A stretch of 64,000 nucleotides of DNA from Dirofilaria immitis (Eukaryota; Nematoda; Chromadorea; Rhabditida; Onchocercidae): NCBI GenBank assembly GCA_024305405.1, contig JAKNDB010000068.1, positions 12,025,501-12,089,500 on the forward strand, given 5' to 3'. The notes beneath the pieces are model-generated. The model saw only the letters and a program-made list of their open reading frames with translations, searched no databases and was not told where the DNA came from. Of the stretch, positions 26,662-40,934 are shown piece by piece; position 1 is the first letter of the stretch; the number at the start of each line of letters is the position of its first letter. A program made the translations under genes and the position numbers.

Positions 26662-29521
26662 TTGCTGTGAGAATTCCATTCATTATTGGAGTAATGCCAG
26701 AAGAATTACAATCATTGCTAGAGGTAGCAATGTACATTTCATCAGTTTTATCATATTGGATTGACGAAGTAGCCGGTCATAAAAGAAATAATATGAGGAA
26801 ACATGATAAAAAGTGATGAGGAAAGAACAGAAAATATTTCAATATAATGAATACTTCAATCGTAACTTAACTATTCGATAGAAATGTGGGATGAGAAGAA
26901 TTAGAAAAGGAAAAAGGAAAGTATTGGAAAAGTAAAATAATTTGGATCAACATTAGAAACAGGAAGAGTGACAGATAATAAACAAATACATTACACAAAC
27001 TGTAAATATTATTTGAAACGTTATTCTTACAAAAATGTACTTTCTATAGTGAAGTAAAATAATAACAACAGTGAAACTCCAAATTATAATAATATCCAGT
27101 TTATTAACATCATTATCATCATCCCTATTTCACTACTACTTCCATATCTATATCTGCTGTTATTGTTGTTATTTTTATCATTTTAGATTTCAAAAATAAA
27201 ATAATACTAAGTTAAGTAAATTATTGTAAAAATTCTATAAATTATGATGACATCGTAGCACTTCTAAATTATTCCCAAAATTTATGCTAATATTTTCAAA
27301 ATTCTCGAATGAAAGGTAGCGCACACAAGAAAAGAAAGAATAAAAAAGAAAGCATTACGTAAAGGAAAAGAAAAGGCGAAGAAACCTTTCAATGCCCTTC
27401 TCCTCTTCGCAAAATGATTAGAAATAAATGAATTACTATTGATCATTAATGATCATCTCCATCTTAATTCAGTCAGATAGATCCATTACATACTCTCATA
27501 TATTACATACTTTCTTTAACTGTTAATATATTCAAATTAGCAAAACATGAATGATAATTGGTAAATGTTAATAAAACACATTAACTGATTCACATGATCT
27601 TAGTAATTAATAATAAAACGGATATCATGAACCTCGCATAGCTGCTATTTTCTGAACCCATTATTGTACTCTTTCAACGAATTAACATATTTTATTCTTC
27701 GAACTTTATGATCATTAGGATTAAATGATTAACATACAGCAATGCAACATCTAAACGAACTTTCCAAATATTTATTTCATTATAGCCTCATCATAATTTT
27801 GCCAAGATCTTGATATTTATAGGAGAAATACATCAGGATCCATTCTTCTTCTAGAATACAAAAATTCTAATTGTCTAGAAGAAAAGTTAGGTTAAATATC
27901 ATATTGAAAATTACGCATTAATATAGAATCAGCAATATCTTTATCTACTTTATTTCTTTAGATATGAAAATTATAGAGTAAAAAAATAAAAATTAAAACA
28001 CTTATAGTAAGAATATTTCCTGTTTCCTTGGTATTTCATCAACAAATAAAAATATGCAACCGTTGTTAAAGCATAGAACAAAAAGCATAGAATAAAAAAA
28101 TCTAAAGCACAGAACAGAAGAAATCTTGCTAGCAATATCCTTTCTATTAGCATAAAATCCAAATTTTTAAATTATTTCTACGAATTTCTTTTACAATATC
28201 TATATACCAGGTTAATGTTTTCATGAAGCCTAAATTACATTTCATATTAACTATTCAATACTTAGTCCTACACATTTACTGAATTCTTTTCCGTACTTTG
28301 AAAACAGAGAATGAGTCAACCCGAGCAGCTTGATCATAAAGACGGTTTGATCATACCAGATGTCGGCAATAATTATTTCCAGATAAATTTAATGCGAATG
28401 CCTTAATTCACTGAATGATATTTTCCCATTTATTGCACTTTACTATTTTTCAAAAGTTCTTCCTTCTCCTTTTTCCCTTTCCCGATAAAACAGAAATAAA
28501 GAGAACTCCCACATTTCCCTATCTTACAACGGAAAATCCATGAAGTCTTATGGGTGGACTTGATTTCATTCTTATAATCGGAGAACCATCAAAACATCCG
28601 ATGGAGAAAATTGGAATTCAGGATAAAACAGGAGACAGTAAAATGAAAACGAAAGAAGCGGAAGTTGCGATGTAGGGAAAACGAATACGGAAATTCAAAG
28701 TATCAATAGACATCTAATACACCTTACCTAGAAAAATTAAACCTGAAAATCCTTTTAATACAAATATTTTATGATGTGTTTATATCACGCATTTGCTTTC
28801 AAACTAAGATGGTTGGTGCTTCACAACAAAAACATTTTATTTCAACAAAATTAAAAAAAAGAAAAATGAGAAAGGAAACGCAGTGCCTTCTTCATTAATA
28901 CGATAATAATTAATGGAAGAAACTGATACTTTACATTAAGACAACGAAAAATATCAATTTTAACAAGTGCTTAAAAATAAACAAAGAATGACTCCATTTC
29001 AAAGCGTTAGATTGAATAGTGACGACCGAAACAAATAGTTTGCCTAAAAGCAGATCCTTAAAAAATTTAGAAAAATATCTGTATGCTTGCTTGATAGCAA
29101 CTTAAGAAAACTGTAATCATTTTAAGCAACTAGAATCAACTGAAATGAGAGAACCGAAAAAAAAAACTATTTTGAGATCTAACTTCTCCATTTCCTATTC
29201 AGTGATAAGCAACATCATAAGTATGATATTTTTGACCGAAAATTAATTTTTCCCATCGAAAACGTTCCTCTACATAATTTTATGCAATAAAATCTTAGCA
29301 TTAACATAAATGATGACGTCACCAATAACAGTCAATAAGCTGATCTCATTTTGCGCCGAGAAAGAAGGAGAACTAGCACACACAAATTCTTTACTGAACT
29401 TTTGGTGTTGATCAATAAAATGAAAATTAGCATAAAATGAGAAAGAAATATGGTCTAATATTCATAAAATATTTGGGACATTGTGAAAGAAACAAAAAGA
29501 GAACGGATGATGAAAAGTAAT

Positions 29522-30872
29522 TTATGACTGTTCCACGACTCCTTCTTTCTTATCACCAGCTTCAACCTTATCTTTCTTTTCTTCTTCTTCTTTTGCAGCA
29601 CCAGTCTTTGTTTCTTCATCAAGACTTTCCTTATCATCAACATCTTCTAGATCTGGCATGTCTGGAAAAAGAACCCGATTAGACTGTAATTAAAAGCTTC
29701 CTCCCATGCTTTTTTTTACATAAGTTTGGATACGATCAAACATATATCACCTTTCATCTTTTTTCCCTAAGCAAGAAAATTACATCAAAAGTCCAATTTT
29801 CTCAAAGAAGCCATTAAAACGACTATAAAGACAATCTACCTCTGAAAAATTAGCTATGAAACATTATATAACAAATGAAATCGAGCATACCGTCATCATC
29901 CTCATCTTTATCGTCATCATCGTCAAAATCATCCAGATTTGGTGCACCAGCGCCACCTGCATCCAACTTCGACATATAATTCTGGAAATCAAGATCACCA
30001 CCATTCATATCATCTTCATCCTCGTCCTCATCCTTCCATTTGTTAAAATCAACTTTCACCCAAGGAAGCTGAAAAAAACGAAGAAAATGACAATCGATTA
30101 ATAATTATCGAAAATTACAATCACTTAATAATTATCCTTTTGGAAATAATTCAGAACTCCTACAGGATCATTTGTTAAATATGTACAAAAATGGAAAGAT
30201 GAACACTTCAACTTAACCTCTTTTAATTTCACTTCCTCACTTTTTTATCCTCGAGTGGAATTTTTTTCTCCCAAACCAAGGATTATCATTAGGAAATCAT
30301 GAAATCGTTAGCAAAGACAAACAAACCTTAGTATTACTCTTAGCCAGTCGTGGCCACCATTGTGATGTTTCCTTGTTGATAACCAATTCCAGATGTCTGC
30401 CGTTATCAATTTTACGGTAATCTGGCTTTACTCCCGCATAAAAATCCAAAGTTGCTTCGTAATGGGCATTGCTACCACCATATGTGCCCCTTTAAAGCAA
30501 GCAAAGCATAACACATTACGAGATAAATGGCTAAATTTGACGTATTAAACGGAAGTAATATTTTTATGGCACGCATAACCTCTCCGGAATCTTTAAGCAA
30601 AACAGCTGTCTGTCGAATATGGATGAAATAAATATTAATAACTAACAGCTTTATCAAACAGCAGCACGTGATCGACGCGAAAATTCAGACGCCATCATCT
30701 CATTCACTACTTAACAATCAAGTGGACAGGAAACTTACTTAACATGAAGAGACTTGTCAGTAATTTGGAGGTCAGCCACGTTATCAATTTCAATGGTCAA
30801 ATAAAGCAGTTTATCACGCTGAGCCCATTGAACTAATGGATGCAATGACGTTGCCACTGTACTGTTCGTCAT
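29522..30872 (-). CDS. daf-41: p23/Sba1 HSP90 co-chaperone (daf-41 type)
   Basis: Co-chaperone that binds ATP-bound HSP90 and slows its ATPase cycle. Four exons: 30872-30739, 30489-30327, 30068-29891, 29661-29522; 615 nt, 204 residues, no frame break. The CS domain starts HPLVQWAQRDKLLYLTIEI and includes NGRHLELVINKE and WWPRLAKS, followed by LPWVKVDFNKWKDEDEDE. As in other p23 proteins an acidic Asp-rich stretch and PDLEDVDD follow, here with an added Glu/Lys-rich tail ending VVEQS. The start is the first ATG before the CS fold (MTNSTVATSLHP). C. elegans daf-41 is ZC395.10 and clk-1 is ZC395.2 by memory, so the two loci are near each other there too. Confidence 0.95.
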
Positions 30873-33548
30873 TTTAATTTTCTTTAGCAAATTGTTCGTA
30901 GGAAATGTATAGACAAACCCGAACTATGAGAAATAATGCTGAAATAAATGAAATGATAATCTTTTTCTAATCAACTTCTAATAAAAATCAACAAGGAGAT
31001 TTGTTGGAAACAAAAACAATGCAACTCCATGCATATTGCCCTGAAACTCTTCCTTCGTGTTGCAAAATATATCAGAGAGTAATGAGACATTCATATATGA
31101 CATTCCAGCCAAAAAGTCTACTGATTTCTCTACAGTCAATTAATATTAGATGCCGATGTTTCTTAATGACTTTATTGATTGATTTAATCTTTAACTACGA
31201 AGTAAAAAAATACGGTTGGGGGACGAATAAGAAGTCGGAAGCAGGAAATGTGGGAGTAGCAAGAGAAAGATGATAGCAGTATTTGTTATGTAAGCACATG
31301 TCAATTAGTATCAAAATTTCGAAAAATTTTTGATTTAGATAAAACAAACAAATTCCAATAGACATATTGCTATGGACACCCTAACTAATGGATCAATAAA
31401 TTACAGTAAATGATGAAGCGCTCTGGGACTACCGTATATATTCTGGTCATGCCTAAAAGGCATTATCAATAGATGCAATTGTCAAAACATGCCTCAACAA
31501 CTTCCCGCTTAGTTCCTTAGTAATCCTAAAATATTTCATCAAACTGAATCAATTTACAAACAAAAGAAATTGCCATTTCCAAGCCAAAAACTAAGACCCA
31601 AAAGTGATTGAAATGACGAATATTTGTCAATTTGCCAAATAAAAGTAATCCATTCGGAACGCGCAAAATTGTATTAGCTCTATATCATTTCCATCGAAAC
31701 AATTCAAAAAAATGTGATCAAATAGAAAAACTGGACAGTGTAAGAGGTATGGTATTGAGCGTGCGTGAGTGTACGTATACTTATAACACGTGCTTACATT
31801 CCTCCGTGCATATAAGTATATATCTTGACAGTTTATCAGATTTCTCGAAGAGAAACTATTTATATTTCCCAAATCCTTAAGCATTATGAATGTCGTTTTC
31901 TTTTTCATAATCTTTTGGTCATATATACGTTACTGATAAATTCAAAAATTTTATGAAATATATATCAAAGTATTGTTTAATATAGAAATATTTCACTACA
32001 GAAGTCTTCATAATCTATCCTCCGATCTGTTTGTTAAAATTTTATGCTAATTATATAAAATCTATCCTAATTATTTCTCCTAACTATTTGCACAATTAAT
32101 TTTTACAAGCTACTATTCGCTACAAAATCAAAGATCACCGATGCAATAAAGGAGCATCTTTTAAACACTAGCGAATATTAGTTTCTATCTGTTAAATAAT
32201 TCGATTCATTTCCTATAACCAGTGGTTTCAATTCAGTCTTACTCTCTATATTGAATCTATAAAAATAAGCGACCAACATCATCCTATTTTATCCTATTTT
32301 ATAATGTAGACGAAGAAATAAATCCTTCGTGAAACTATGAAATTTGTCTCAACAAAATTCATCCATACTGCAATATAAATAATTTTTTCAGTATATATTA
32401 CATGACTTCTTCATTATTCACAGAAAAAGGTAATGCATAACTTTCTCAACTCACATATTTCAGGATTATGCTTAATATTAATATAATATTAGTTTTTATT
32501 CATGCATAACATAATTTCTCTTTGTATTATATTCGTTTTTATATTTCTATTCATCTAATATTTCAAAGCAACACTTGACCACATCAGATATATGAAATCT
32601 AATGTTTATCTCAAATTTGAAGTGTTAGCAGATTATACATTTAACTAAAAATATGATAAAACTGTGCTGGTTGTTTGGAAACGCCAACAGTACAAGCAGA
32701 TTTTGCGATCCATGGTTTATCACATTAATTCATTATATAATATGCAAAAATCGACGCAATGGTTCAAAATGACAGCGGAATTCGGGATATTGGTATAATA
32801 TTGGTACAATAAGAAACTGTGGGATAAAACAGAAGATTCCAGAACATTGTTTGAAAAAGCAGATGACAACAAATATTCAATCTTCATAAAATTTTTGGAA
32901 CATTTTATCTGATCAAATATTCCATTAGGATGTATTTAATAAGTTCAAAATTTAAAAGTAATGTCTTCCGCGCTGTTCGAATTTCACTGCATTTAGATCG
33001 CACTATCCGCATACTTTGAGGAGACCGAAAATCCGGCTTTACGTCTTCCTGTTTAACAGAGAACACTCAAAGGGTATTTTATCGACTAATGCGATTGGAA
33101 AACAAATCATAAAAAATCACATGTCATGAGATTCTTTCTTGTGTATACATATATAATGTGTGTGTGCACGTATATATCCAGAGAGAATAATTAAGGCACT
33201 AATCCTAAATTTTTAGCCTGACTTTATGCAACTATCTCTGCTCCCTTTGATGATTATGCAATTATTCGTGTCGTTTTTTAATGATTCAAAGTAACATGAA
33301 GTGCGGAGAATTAATGTCCGAAAAATTCCTGATAAATATTCGAGATTCGGAAAAGAGATTCGAAATACAACTTCCACATTTCTTTAAGAAAAATATTTAC
33401 GAAGACGATGTATTTCGGTCTATTTCATCATCGCCTTTGTCAATAATACCAGTAATGTACAGAAGACCAGATGAAAACTAGTTTAAACAATACAAAAATT
33501 ATTGGAAGAATGAAAGGAAAAAAGAAAGAAACAGATAGAAGAAGAAAT
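30873..33548. other. intergenic region, p23 / LC8
   Basis: About 2.7 kb between two minus-strand genes. A 66-codon plus-strand frame at 33281-33481 starts MIQSNMKCGELMSEKF and has ordinary composition, but there is no homology I recognise and no splice partner, so it is not called as a gene. Otherwise AT-rich with nothing recognised. Confidence 0.5.
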
Positions 33549-34336
<788 letters not shown>

Positions 34337-36437
34337 TTCTTCTAACAGTATTTTGCACCACCAAAATTATTCTTTAAATGTTGCCGCAAATAAATTAGAG
34401 AGTTCTGAAAATTTAAGACATGACCTAAATTATAAATATATAAGCAAGAAACAGGGTCAAAAATATAACCGTAAAAAGTCCCGGAATTAAATCATTTTCC
34501 TCCGGAATCGTTGCATCATCCTAACTTTCTTATCCTTGAATTGCTGTGGTTGGGGAAAATTAAGAACAAAAAGTTCTCCCGCCTTCCCGCCAGGAACATA
34601 GCATAATTGCGCAATAACCTTTGACCTTTCAAATAGTCCCATTGAGGATGCATTTTTGGAACTGGAGAATGGTACAAATAAAGTCGAGATTTCAAGAGTT
34701 ACGGAGAAGTAATGATAGGTTTAATTTAAAACGGCAGAAAAGATGATACATAACATGGTATGCAGTTAAAGTGTTGTAAGACACTTATCAATACAATTGT
34801 AAGTAGTTAACAAGCAGTGAAAAAACAAAAAGTTTTGCTTATCTCATTTTAATAGACTACGTCATGTCATATTTAGACATATAAGATATCCTAAAATGAC
34901 CACCTGCATAAAATGATTATGTTCATGTTAGCATGAAATGATTTCATATTATGCTAGAAAAACAATTTTAGGTTAAAGATGATTTGATAGGAATGATTTA
35001 GAATAATTAAATATATACTTTTTACACAGAGAAATACTATGAGTTAATTAATGGATGTAATATAGTTAACCTGATACTACAAACCTGAAACGGCAAAATT
35101 TGAATGATAGAGAGACATACAGACAGACACATATACATACATACCGACCACAATGGACCTCCAACTAATCTCGTATGCCATTCTGTCGGCTAAGACGCTA
35201 ACAACAGATGTCTCTCAGAAATGATAACCAATCAAAATGCACGTTGCCTAGCAACGATTACTGATAGTGGCATCCCATAGTGGCATCCCAGCAATATGTG
35301 AAGACAGACGTAGACTCTACAGAATGTATGTATACACACATATACACATACACGGATACGCATTTACACACATATATAATTGCACAAACTAGTTACATAT
35401 GAATAAGAGTAGTGGGCTGATGTTGGTGCATCGAGGCGGACGTGTAACGTACGTGAAAAAGTGCATTTATCACTTGATGGTACATTTGTACTTGCAATGT
35501 TTTTAGCAGACAATATTTGAGGGGTTTATTTACTTGATAAAGAAGCATTTGAAATTGCTTTTATTCCATCGCGTGGCACATATCATATTTATTGTATAAT
35601 TTCTCGATGAATTTGTGATACTAATAAAAGGTGTTAATTTGTAAGATAAATATCGACAGATTTAAAGATTTTATATTTAAGAATATTTAGCAACCATTCC
35701 ATTCATTTATATATTTTATTACTTTCGCTCTATAAATCTAATTTCATTCTATTACTTCAAATGAAGTTACATTTTTCCTGAAAAATTCCTAATAATAAAC
35801 CTCCTCACAAAACCTGAAAAAGACTAATTACTCTTGAAATTAATTGGAAATCTTTTTACCTTCTAGACTGTGTTATAAAGGGAATCTGACTTCATAAATT
35901 GTTTTTATCATTTTGTATTGTTTGAGAACCAAGTGAAGTTATAATTTATTAGTTTTAATTAAAAACATTTCATCATTTCCATTTATGTTTTACAAACTCT
36001 GACCTCACTTTTAGTAATGCAAGCTAATCATCTGATCTTCATTATATTATCCGAACGGAACAAATAATGACAGAAATTTTAAAGTTCATTAAGATTATCA
36101 AATGTGAAGAGTTTTCAGGATATTCTTGTCATTGTGCTCTCCCGTTCTTATAATATCATTACCATGAAAGAAGCCCAAAAATATTACATTCACATTAAAT
36201 TTTATGAAAATGAGATGTCATGTAGGAAATTATTCGATCTTCTATATTGGCTGAAAACTGCGCCCTCTGAAATATTTTTGAATCAATTATATTTCATCCG
36301 AAAATTCAATAGCCCAAACAAGCAACGGATATTAGTAATATAAACTTTTTCTACAAACACTATTATTTGATTCTAACTCACTATAGTTCATATTTTTTCA
36401 AGTGATATCCATTCTATTTTTCTTATTGATATCAATT
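34337..36437. other. upstream region of dlc-1 / 3' region of ARPC2 gene
   Basis: About 2.1 kb. It includes a less AT-rich block around 35100-35340 with the X-box/CCAAT pair and a 13-bp tandem duplicate (35264-35289), bordered by short ATAC/CA runs. The plus-strand open frame at 36104-36343 has no recognisable features and is not called. Confidence 0.5.
35228..35256. promoter_or_regulatory. CCAAT box plus RFX X-box palindrome
   Basis: CCAATCA at 35228-35234 is followed 7 bp later by the 15-bp perfect palindrome CGTTGCCTAGCAACG at 35242-35256, which matches the RFX consensus with a 3-base core. The arrangement recalls the NF-Y/RFX pairing of vertebrate promoters. The nearest downstream start codon is that of dlc-1 on the minus strand, about 0.9 kb away. 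Confidence 0.65.
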
Positions 36438-39400
36438 TTAGAGAAATGAAAAATTAAATACGTACGAAAATGTTTTCTTTTCTACACGTCCTTCTGGTCG
36501 TGCTCGATTCAAAATTTTCAAAAAGTCATTCGTTTTGGCTCGCATCCTTGAATGCATGTACGCCTAAAATTGTTGCTAAAAATATGGCTTTAATTTAATC
36601 TTATAAATTTTACTTTCATCGGGAAAATCTCCCATTTGAATATCTTATATTATTTATAAGGATACAAAAACTATAAGCTCTAGTCATAAAGTCTATCCAG
36701 TAGAATACTTTCCAAAAATATTCTCAAAAATTTATCATCCGTGTCTCTGAACACCATGCCACATAGTGTTCACATCGAAAAGATGAATTTTGAAAAGTTT
36801 TTTGGTAAAATATTGGAGAGCCAATCTATTCTGCTGAAAACACAATTTTTCATACTTAATTTGTCTCTTCAAATTTAATTCATTGCTCACTAACCTTTGA
36901 GCATTTGATGTGATAGTGAAGGTAATCACGAAATGTATGTATCAAATTGATTGTATTGTCACGTGCTTGTGCATTCGTATGTCGTGGAAATAATACTTAA
37001 AATTACATGGGATAAATATGATTTATACTAAAGGCAGATGACAAAGCAGTGTAAAAAGAAAAAATATATTCCTCTATCAATCGATAGACTTCTCTTTGTT
37101 CTTTTCATAATTCTTCTAATAACAAAGGATAGTAATTTTCACTTTATATACATATGCTTAAATATTCTGAAATAAATGAGAATACAAAGGTATTATTTAC
37201 CGAAGGTGATGTAACCAACATTATCGCCAACGCGTGCGTCGAGGCAATCACGCAGTTCAAGTGGCGGCTCACCCACTGTATAAAGTACTGCAGGTGATGT
37301 CTGTGATGCTTTCCGTCCTTCTCGGAACTCCTTCAAATTTTTCGTTACTTATGTGAACTTATTATTTCGATGGTATTATGAAAAGCCTATACACTCAAAT
37401 TCATAACACTCTAGCTTTTCTCCTCCTGTGAGCTGTTTCCCAGACAGTTCCTATCCTAGTTCAAGGATATTTCAATATTTACAGTAGTTAGATCAATACG
37501 CCAGAAAAATCCAATTCTTTTGGAATCTTCATCGTTATCCATTCAAATACTTCATGAACTACCACTTAAAAGAAAAATTTTGCACAATCCAATAGTAAGA
37601 GCAAACTTGCAAAAATAATTTCCCAATAACGACATCATCCGGATCACGAAAAATTGTACTAAATATAACAGTGACTCGATCAGCTTTTGTTTCCAAGTAC
37701 CTGAAATTGTTGCCTTTTCCAATTTTACATAGCATTCGTCCGAAAAAAATTCATAATAATTTCGAAAAGTGCAACTTATTATTTCAGTAGGCTTCATAAG
37801 TAGTTGAAAATATCGTACATCAATTCATAGCAATCCTCCATAATTATTTGAATCCACTCAAATCTCTCATTTCCAGTTGTATCTCAAACTATATCAAAGA
37901 TGAAAATAAAATAGCCGAGAATTGATTTCCAAAAGTATTCAAAAAATTACAAAGTTTCGTCATCTCGATAGTGGATTACAGCTCTTTTGCTTCGGTTTGA
38001 CCTTGCGACTGGAAATTGAAATATTTTTCGAAAACAGATGCAAAACAATTTCGTTTTAAATGCGAAGCTTGGTTAATAATTGCCGAATAATCATTCGGCA
38101 GTTCGTTTAAATTGTAGGATAGGGAAACATTATAACCTGATTCCGGTGTTGGACATAAATATTTGCCATATTCACGACGTAACAACTAAATACAGATGTA
38201 CATTACGACAGCAATTAACTATAGTTTTTCAAATCCGTAAGAAATAAAACTTTTCGTTCGACTAGCAACATTTCAAATACGTCTTTCCACATTACAAAAC
38301 TTCCTAAACTATCATAATCCATTTATCTTATTTTAAAAATTATAACAAATTGCGTTTTTAAGTACCAAACTTTTAAACCTCCGGGAGAAATTCTGTACTA
38401 TCAGGAAAGAAAAGCAAAGAAAAGAGAAGCTTACTTCGTCAGCTCCATGCTCTTGCAGCTCTTTGTAAAATTTCAGTGATATGCTAAGCTGAAAAAATAT
38501 ATAAGGATTTACTAGAAAAAAGATTAGCACTTATTTACACATTTAATACCTGCTCATATCTACAACGACATCATTTAGTAAGACAATGAAAATATCAAAT
38601 ACGAGATACTTTAGCTCATCCGGTATTTAATAATTTTATTTGATTTTCGATAGAAACTAAAAAACAACTAAAAACGGACCATAATTATAGCACGATCTCC
38701 ATCTGGGTTTGATATGTGATAAACGACACCATCGAAATCAGCGAACCTTATATCTACTTTTTCCAATTTATTTCTGAAAAAAAAAGATACTAGTAACGAG
38801 AAAAAATTTTCTATCCTCTTTTTGCTTATAAATGATCAGAAATAAGCAATATTTTCTATAGTAAATGATAAAAACATCGCTGAGATAGTTTACTCATAAT
38901 CATTTATTTTAATTATTCAGATTGCAAATAAATAAATAAGTCTGATTCTTCTCCTTTTCATTTTTGGGTTTTTAGTGTTTTAAGTGGATGGAAGAAATGG
39001 CTTGTTTTGTGAATTTTAACTCTGCGGAAGTTACCTTATTTTGTTGCATTGATCAATTTTTGTGGTGATTTTTTCCTGTTTTTATTTTTTGATATGGTTG
39101 CGTGTTATTTACAGTGTATATAGAGTAAAGAGTTTATCTACCAGTTAAATTAGCCCGTCAGATCAAAAGATCATTCATGGACCGAAATCCCATCACATTC
39201 AAGAATGCAATTAAAGACATTTGCACAGTAATGATGAAAAGTTTTCTCTTGAGTAAAAGAATAAGAAAACTCAAAAACTTCAACTTCAAAAAAGTTTTTT
39301 TTTTGAAAGAATTCACACTACTTTGGTGATGCATAATTACACATAATCATACATGTATAATGATAAATAAAAATGAAAAAGACATGTAGAATATAGATAA

Positions 39401-39868
39401 AACAATAAAAAGTATTTTTATCAGTATGAGTGAATAAACAAATGAATAACGTAAATATACACGTTAGAAAATAAATTGAGTAAAAAAGAAGGCAACAGGA
39501 GTATAATGAATAAGGGTGAAGTAAATAAACCAAGCAAATTTATAAAATAAAAAGTAGTATGTAAATAAATAGTTAAATAAAAGTAAGCGATTGAAAAATA
39601 GCATATAAATAAACTAAGAAAGCAAGGAAAAAGACAAACATGAAATGATCAAGAAAAAAATAATCAAAAGACGAAGAAAAAATATTTTAACAAGTAAAAC
39701 AAAAAATAAGATAAGCAAGACAGAGCGATATATAAATAAAGTAAAAACCAAGTAATAAAAAACGTAATAATAAATATATGTTATAAGCTCTTACCCTTGT
39801 TTGGCAGTAGAGAATTTAAGATCCAAAACTTCTATAATAATCCGATTGTTCTGCTCAAGAATTATCAT
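36438..39868 (-). CDS. arx-4: Arp2/3 complex subunit 2 (ARPC2, p34)
   Basis: Structural core subunit of the actin-nucleating Arp2/3 complex. Eight exons: 39868-39795, 38773-38680, 38488-38435, 38185-37951, 37700-37607, 37330-37201, 36995-36895, 36563-36438. Matches to ARPC2 are near continuous: [123 protein letters not shown]. One base is missing from the T run at 37985-37988; with it the frame reads into VIHYRDDET. The C-terminus after VEKKTFS is not certain: the frame reads on to a stop at 36438-36440, but a donor nearby could lead to another short exon. Confidence 0.95.
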
Positions 39869-40874
39869 CGCCTAAACATCATAATACACTTTAAGTTTCA
39901 ATAAATTGTACAGAAGAGAAAATGACACAAAAAACACGAAACTGAACGAACAACGAGAACGAAAAGAAATAATAAATAATTGAAATGAAAACGAAAAAAC
40001 CGAAACTGAACCTAGCCATGCATATCTTCCCACCTACGTTGTGCAGCCCGTTAAATTCTGAAGACTTCTCTGCGTTAATTTTTCAAGGAAGTTGCTTGCT
40101 TGAAGAAGTCCAAGTGAGAGATAAGGGGAAGGATTTTAAGTTGATTAGATCCAGGATATTGTCCGGATGTGTTTTCAATTTTTAATCATCGAAAATAAAT
40201 ATGGGAGATTTATTTCGTCCAAACTTCGTTATCTTCTGAAAATTGCTATGATTTAATTACCATCATTGATCTATGAAATCGATACTACATAATTTTTGTC
40301 CATCTAAATTAAGAATAAGTGGCTTGCTATATTCATTATTTTGATCGACTTAGATACTTTGGTAATGATCTCAAGTTTTAGAATCATTGAAGTTTATTGG
40401 CATGAATAGTTGCATATGTTCCGCATTACGCACTCATTTGATCAAAATTAATTTATATGATCTCACATTCTGGTAATGAGTTTCAAATTCCAGTTGGTAT
40501 AATTTCATTATTCAAATAATGAGTTTCAAATTTTAATTTATATAATTTCATTCGAATAATGATTTCAAAAATTATTATGTATTAAGGAATGATGTATTGA
40601 GTTTATTTTTCTTCATTTCTAACTGCGAACATTTCATATATTCTCCGCAGTTCAGTATATCTCAGATCGATGATTTAATTGCTTGCTTAGATGTCTTATA
40701 TTTTCAGAATCATCCTGCTATTGCTTTCTGATTAACCTATCTTATCGTTTATTGGAATAACTTCTTTTTTAGTCTCTTGAAATATTTTATAAGATCGGGT
40801 CAATTTAACATTAAACATTAAATTAATTGATTTAGTATACTGATAGCTTGATTCTCCAATTTAAGGGTTCTTGT

Positions 40875-40934
<60 letters not shown>

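Larger units (their letters stand above)
24470..29521. other. 5-kb intergenic region with satellites
   Basis: Between the 5' end of the eIF4B-like gene and the 3' end of the p23 gene. No exon is supported. It holds a degenerate 16-bp minisatellite (25601-25760), a CA/TA/ATAC microsatellite (26430-26560) and a TCA repeat (26607-26661). The remainder is AT-rich and featureless to my reading. Confidence 0.6.

Noticed and set aside
26408..26679. Three overlapping minus-strand frames rich in Cys, Val and Met
   Set aside because: Same cause: the ATAC/CA/TA microsatellite and the TCA repeat.
33281..33481. 66-codon plus-strand frame between p23 and LC8
   Set aside because: Composition is protein-like, but there is no known motif, no splice partner and no promoter signal; kept as a note only.
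35105..35216. gagagacat / atgtctctc inverted ends suggesting a small MITE
   Set aside because: The perfect match is only 9 bp with no target duplication seen; too weak.
36104..36343. 79-codon plus-strand frame downstream of ARPC2
   Set aside because: No motif or homology recognised, and no splice signals that extend it.
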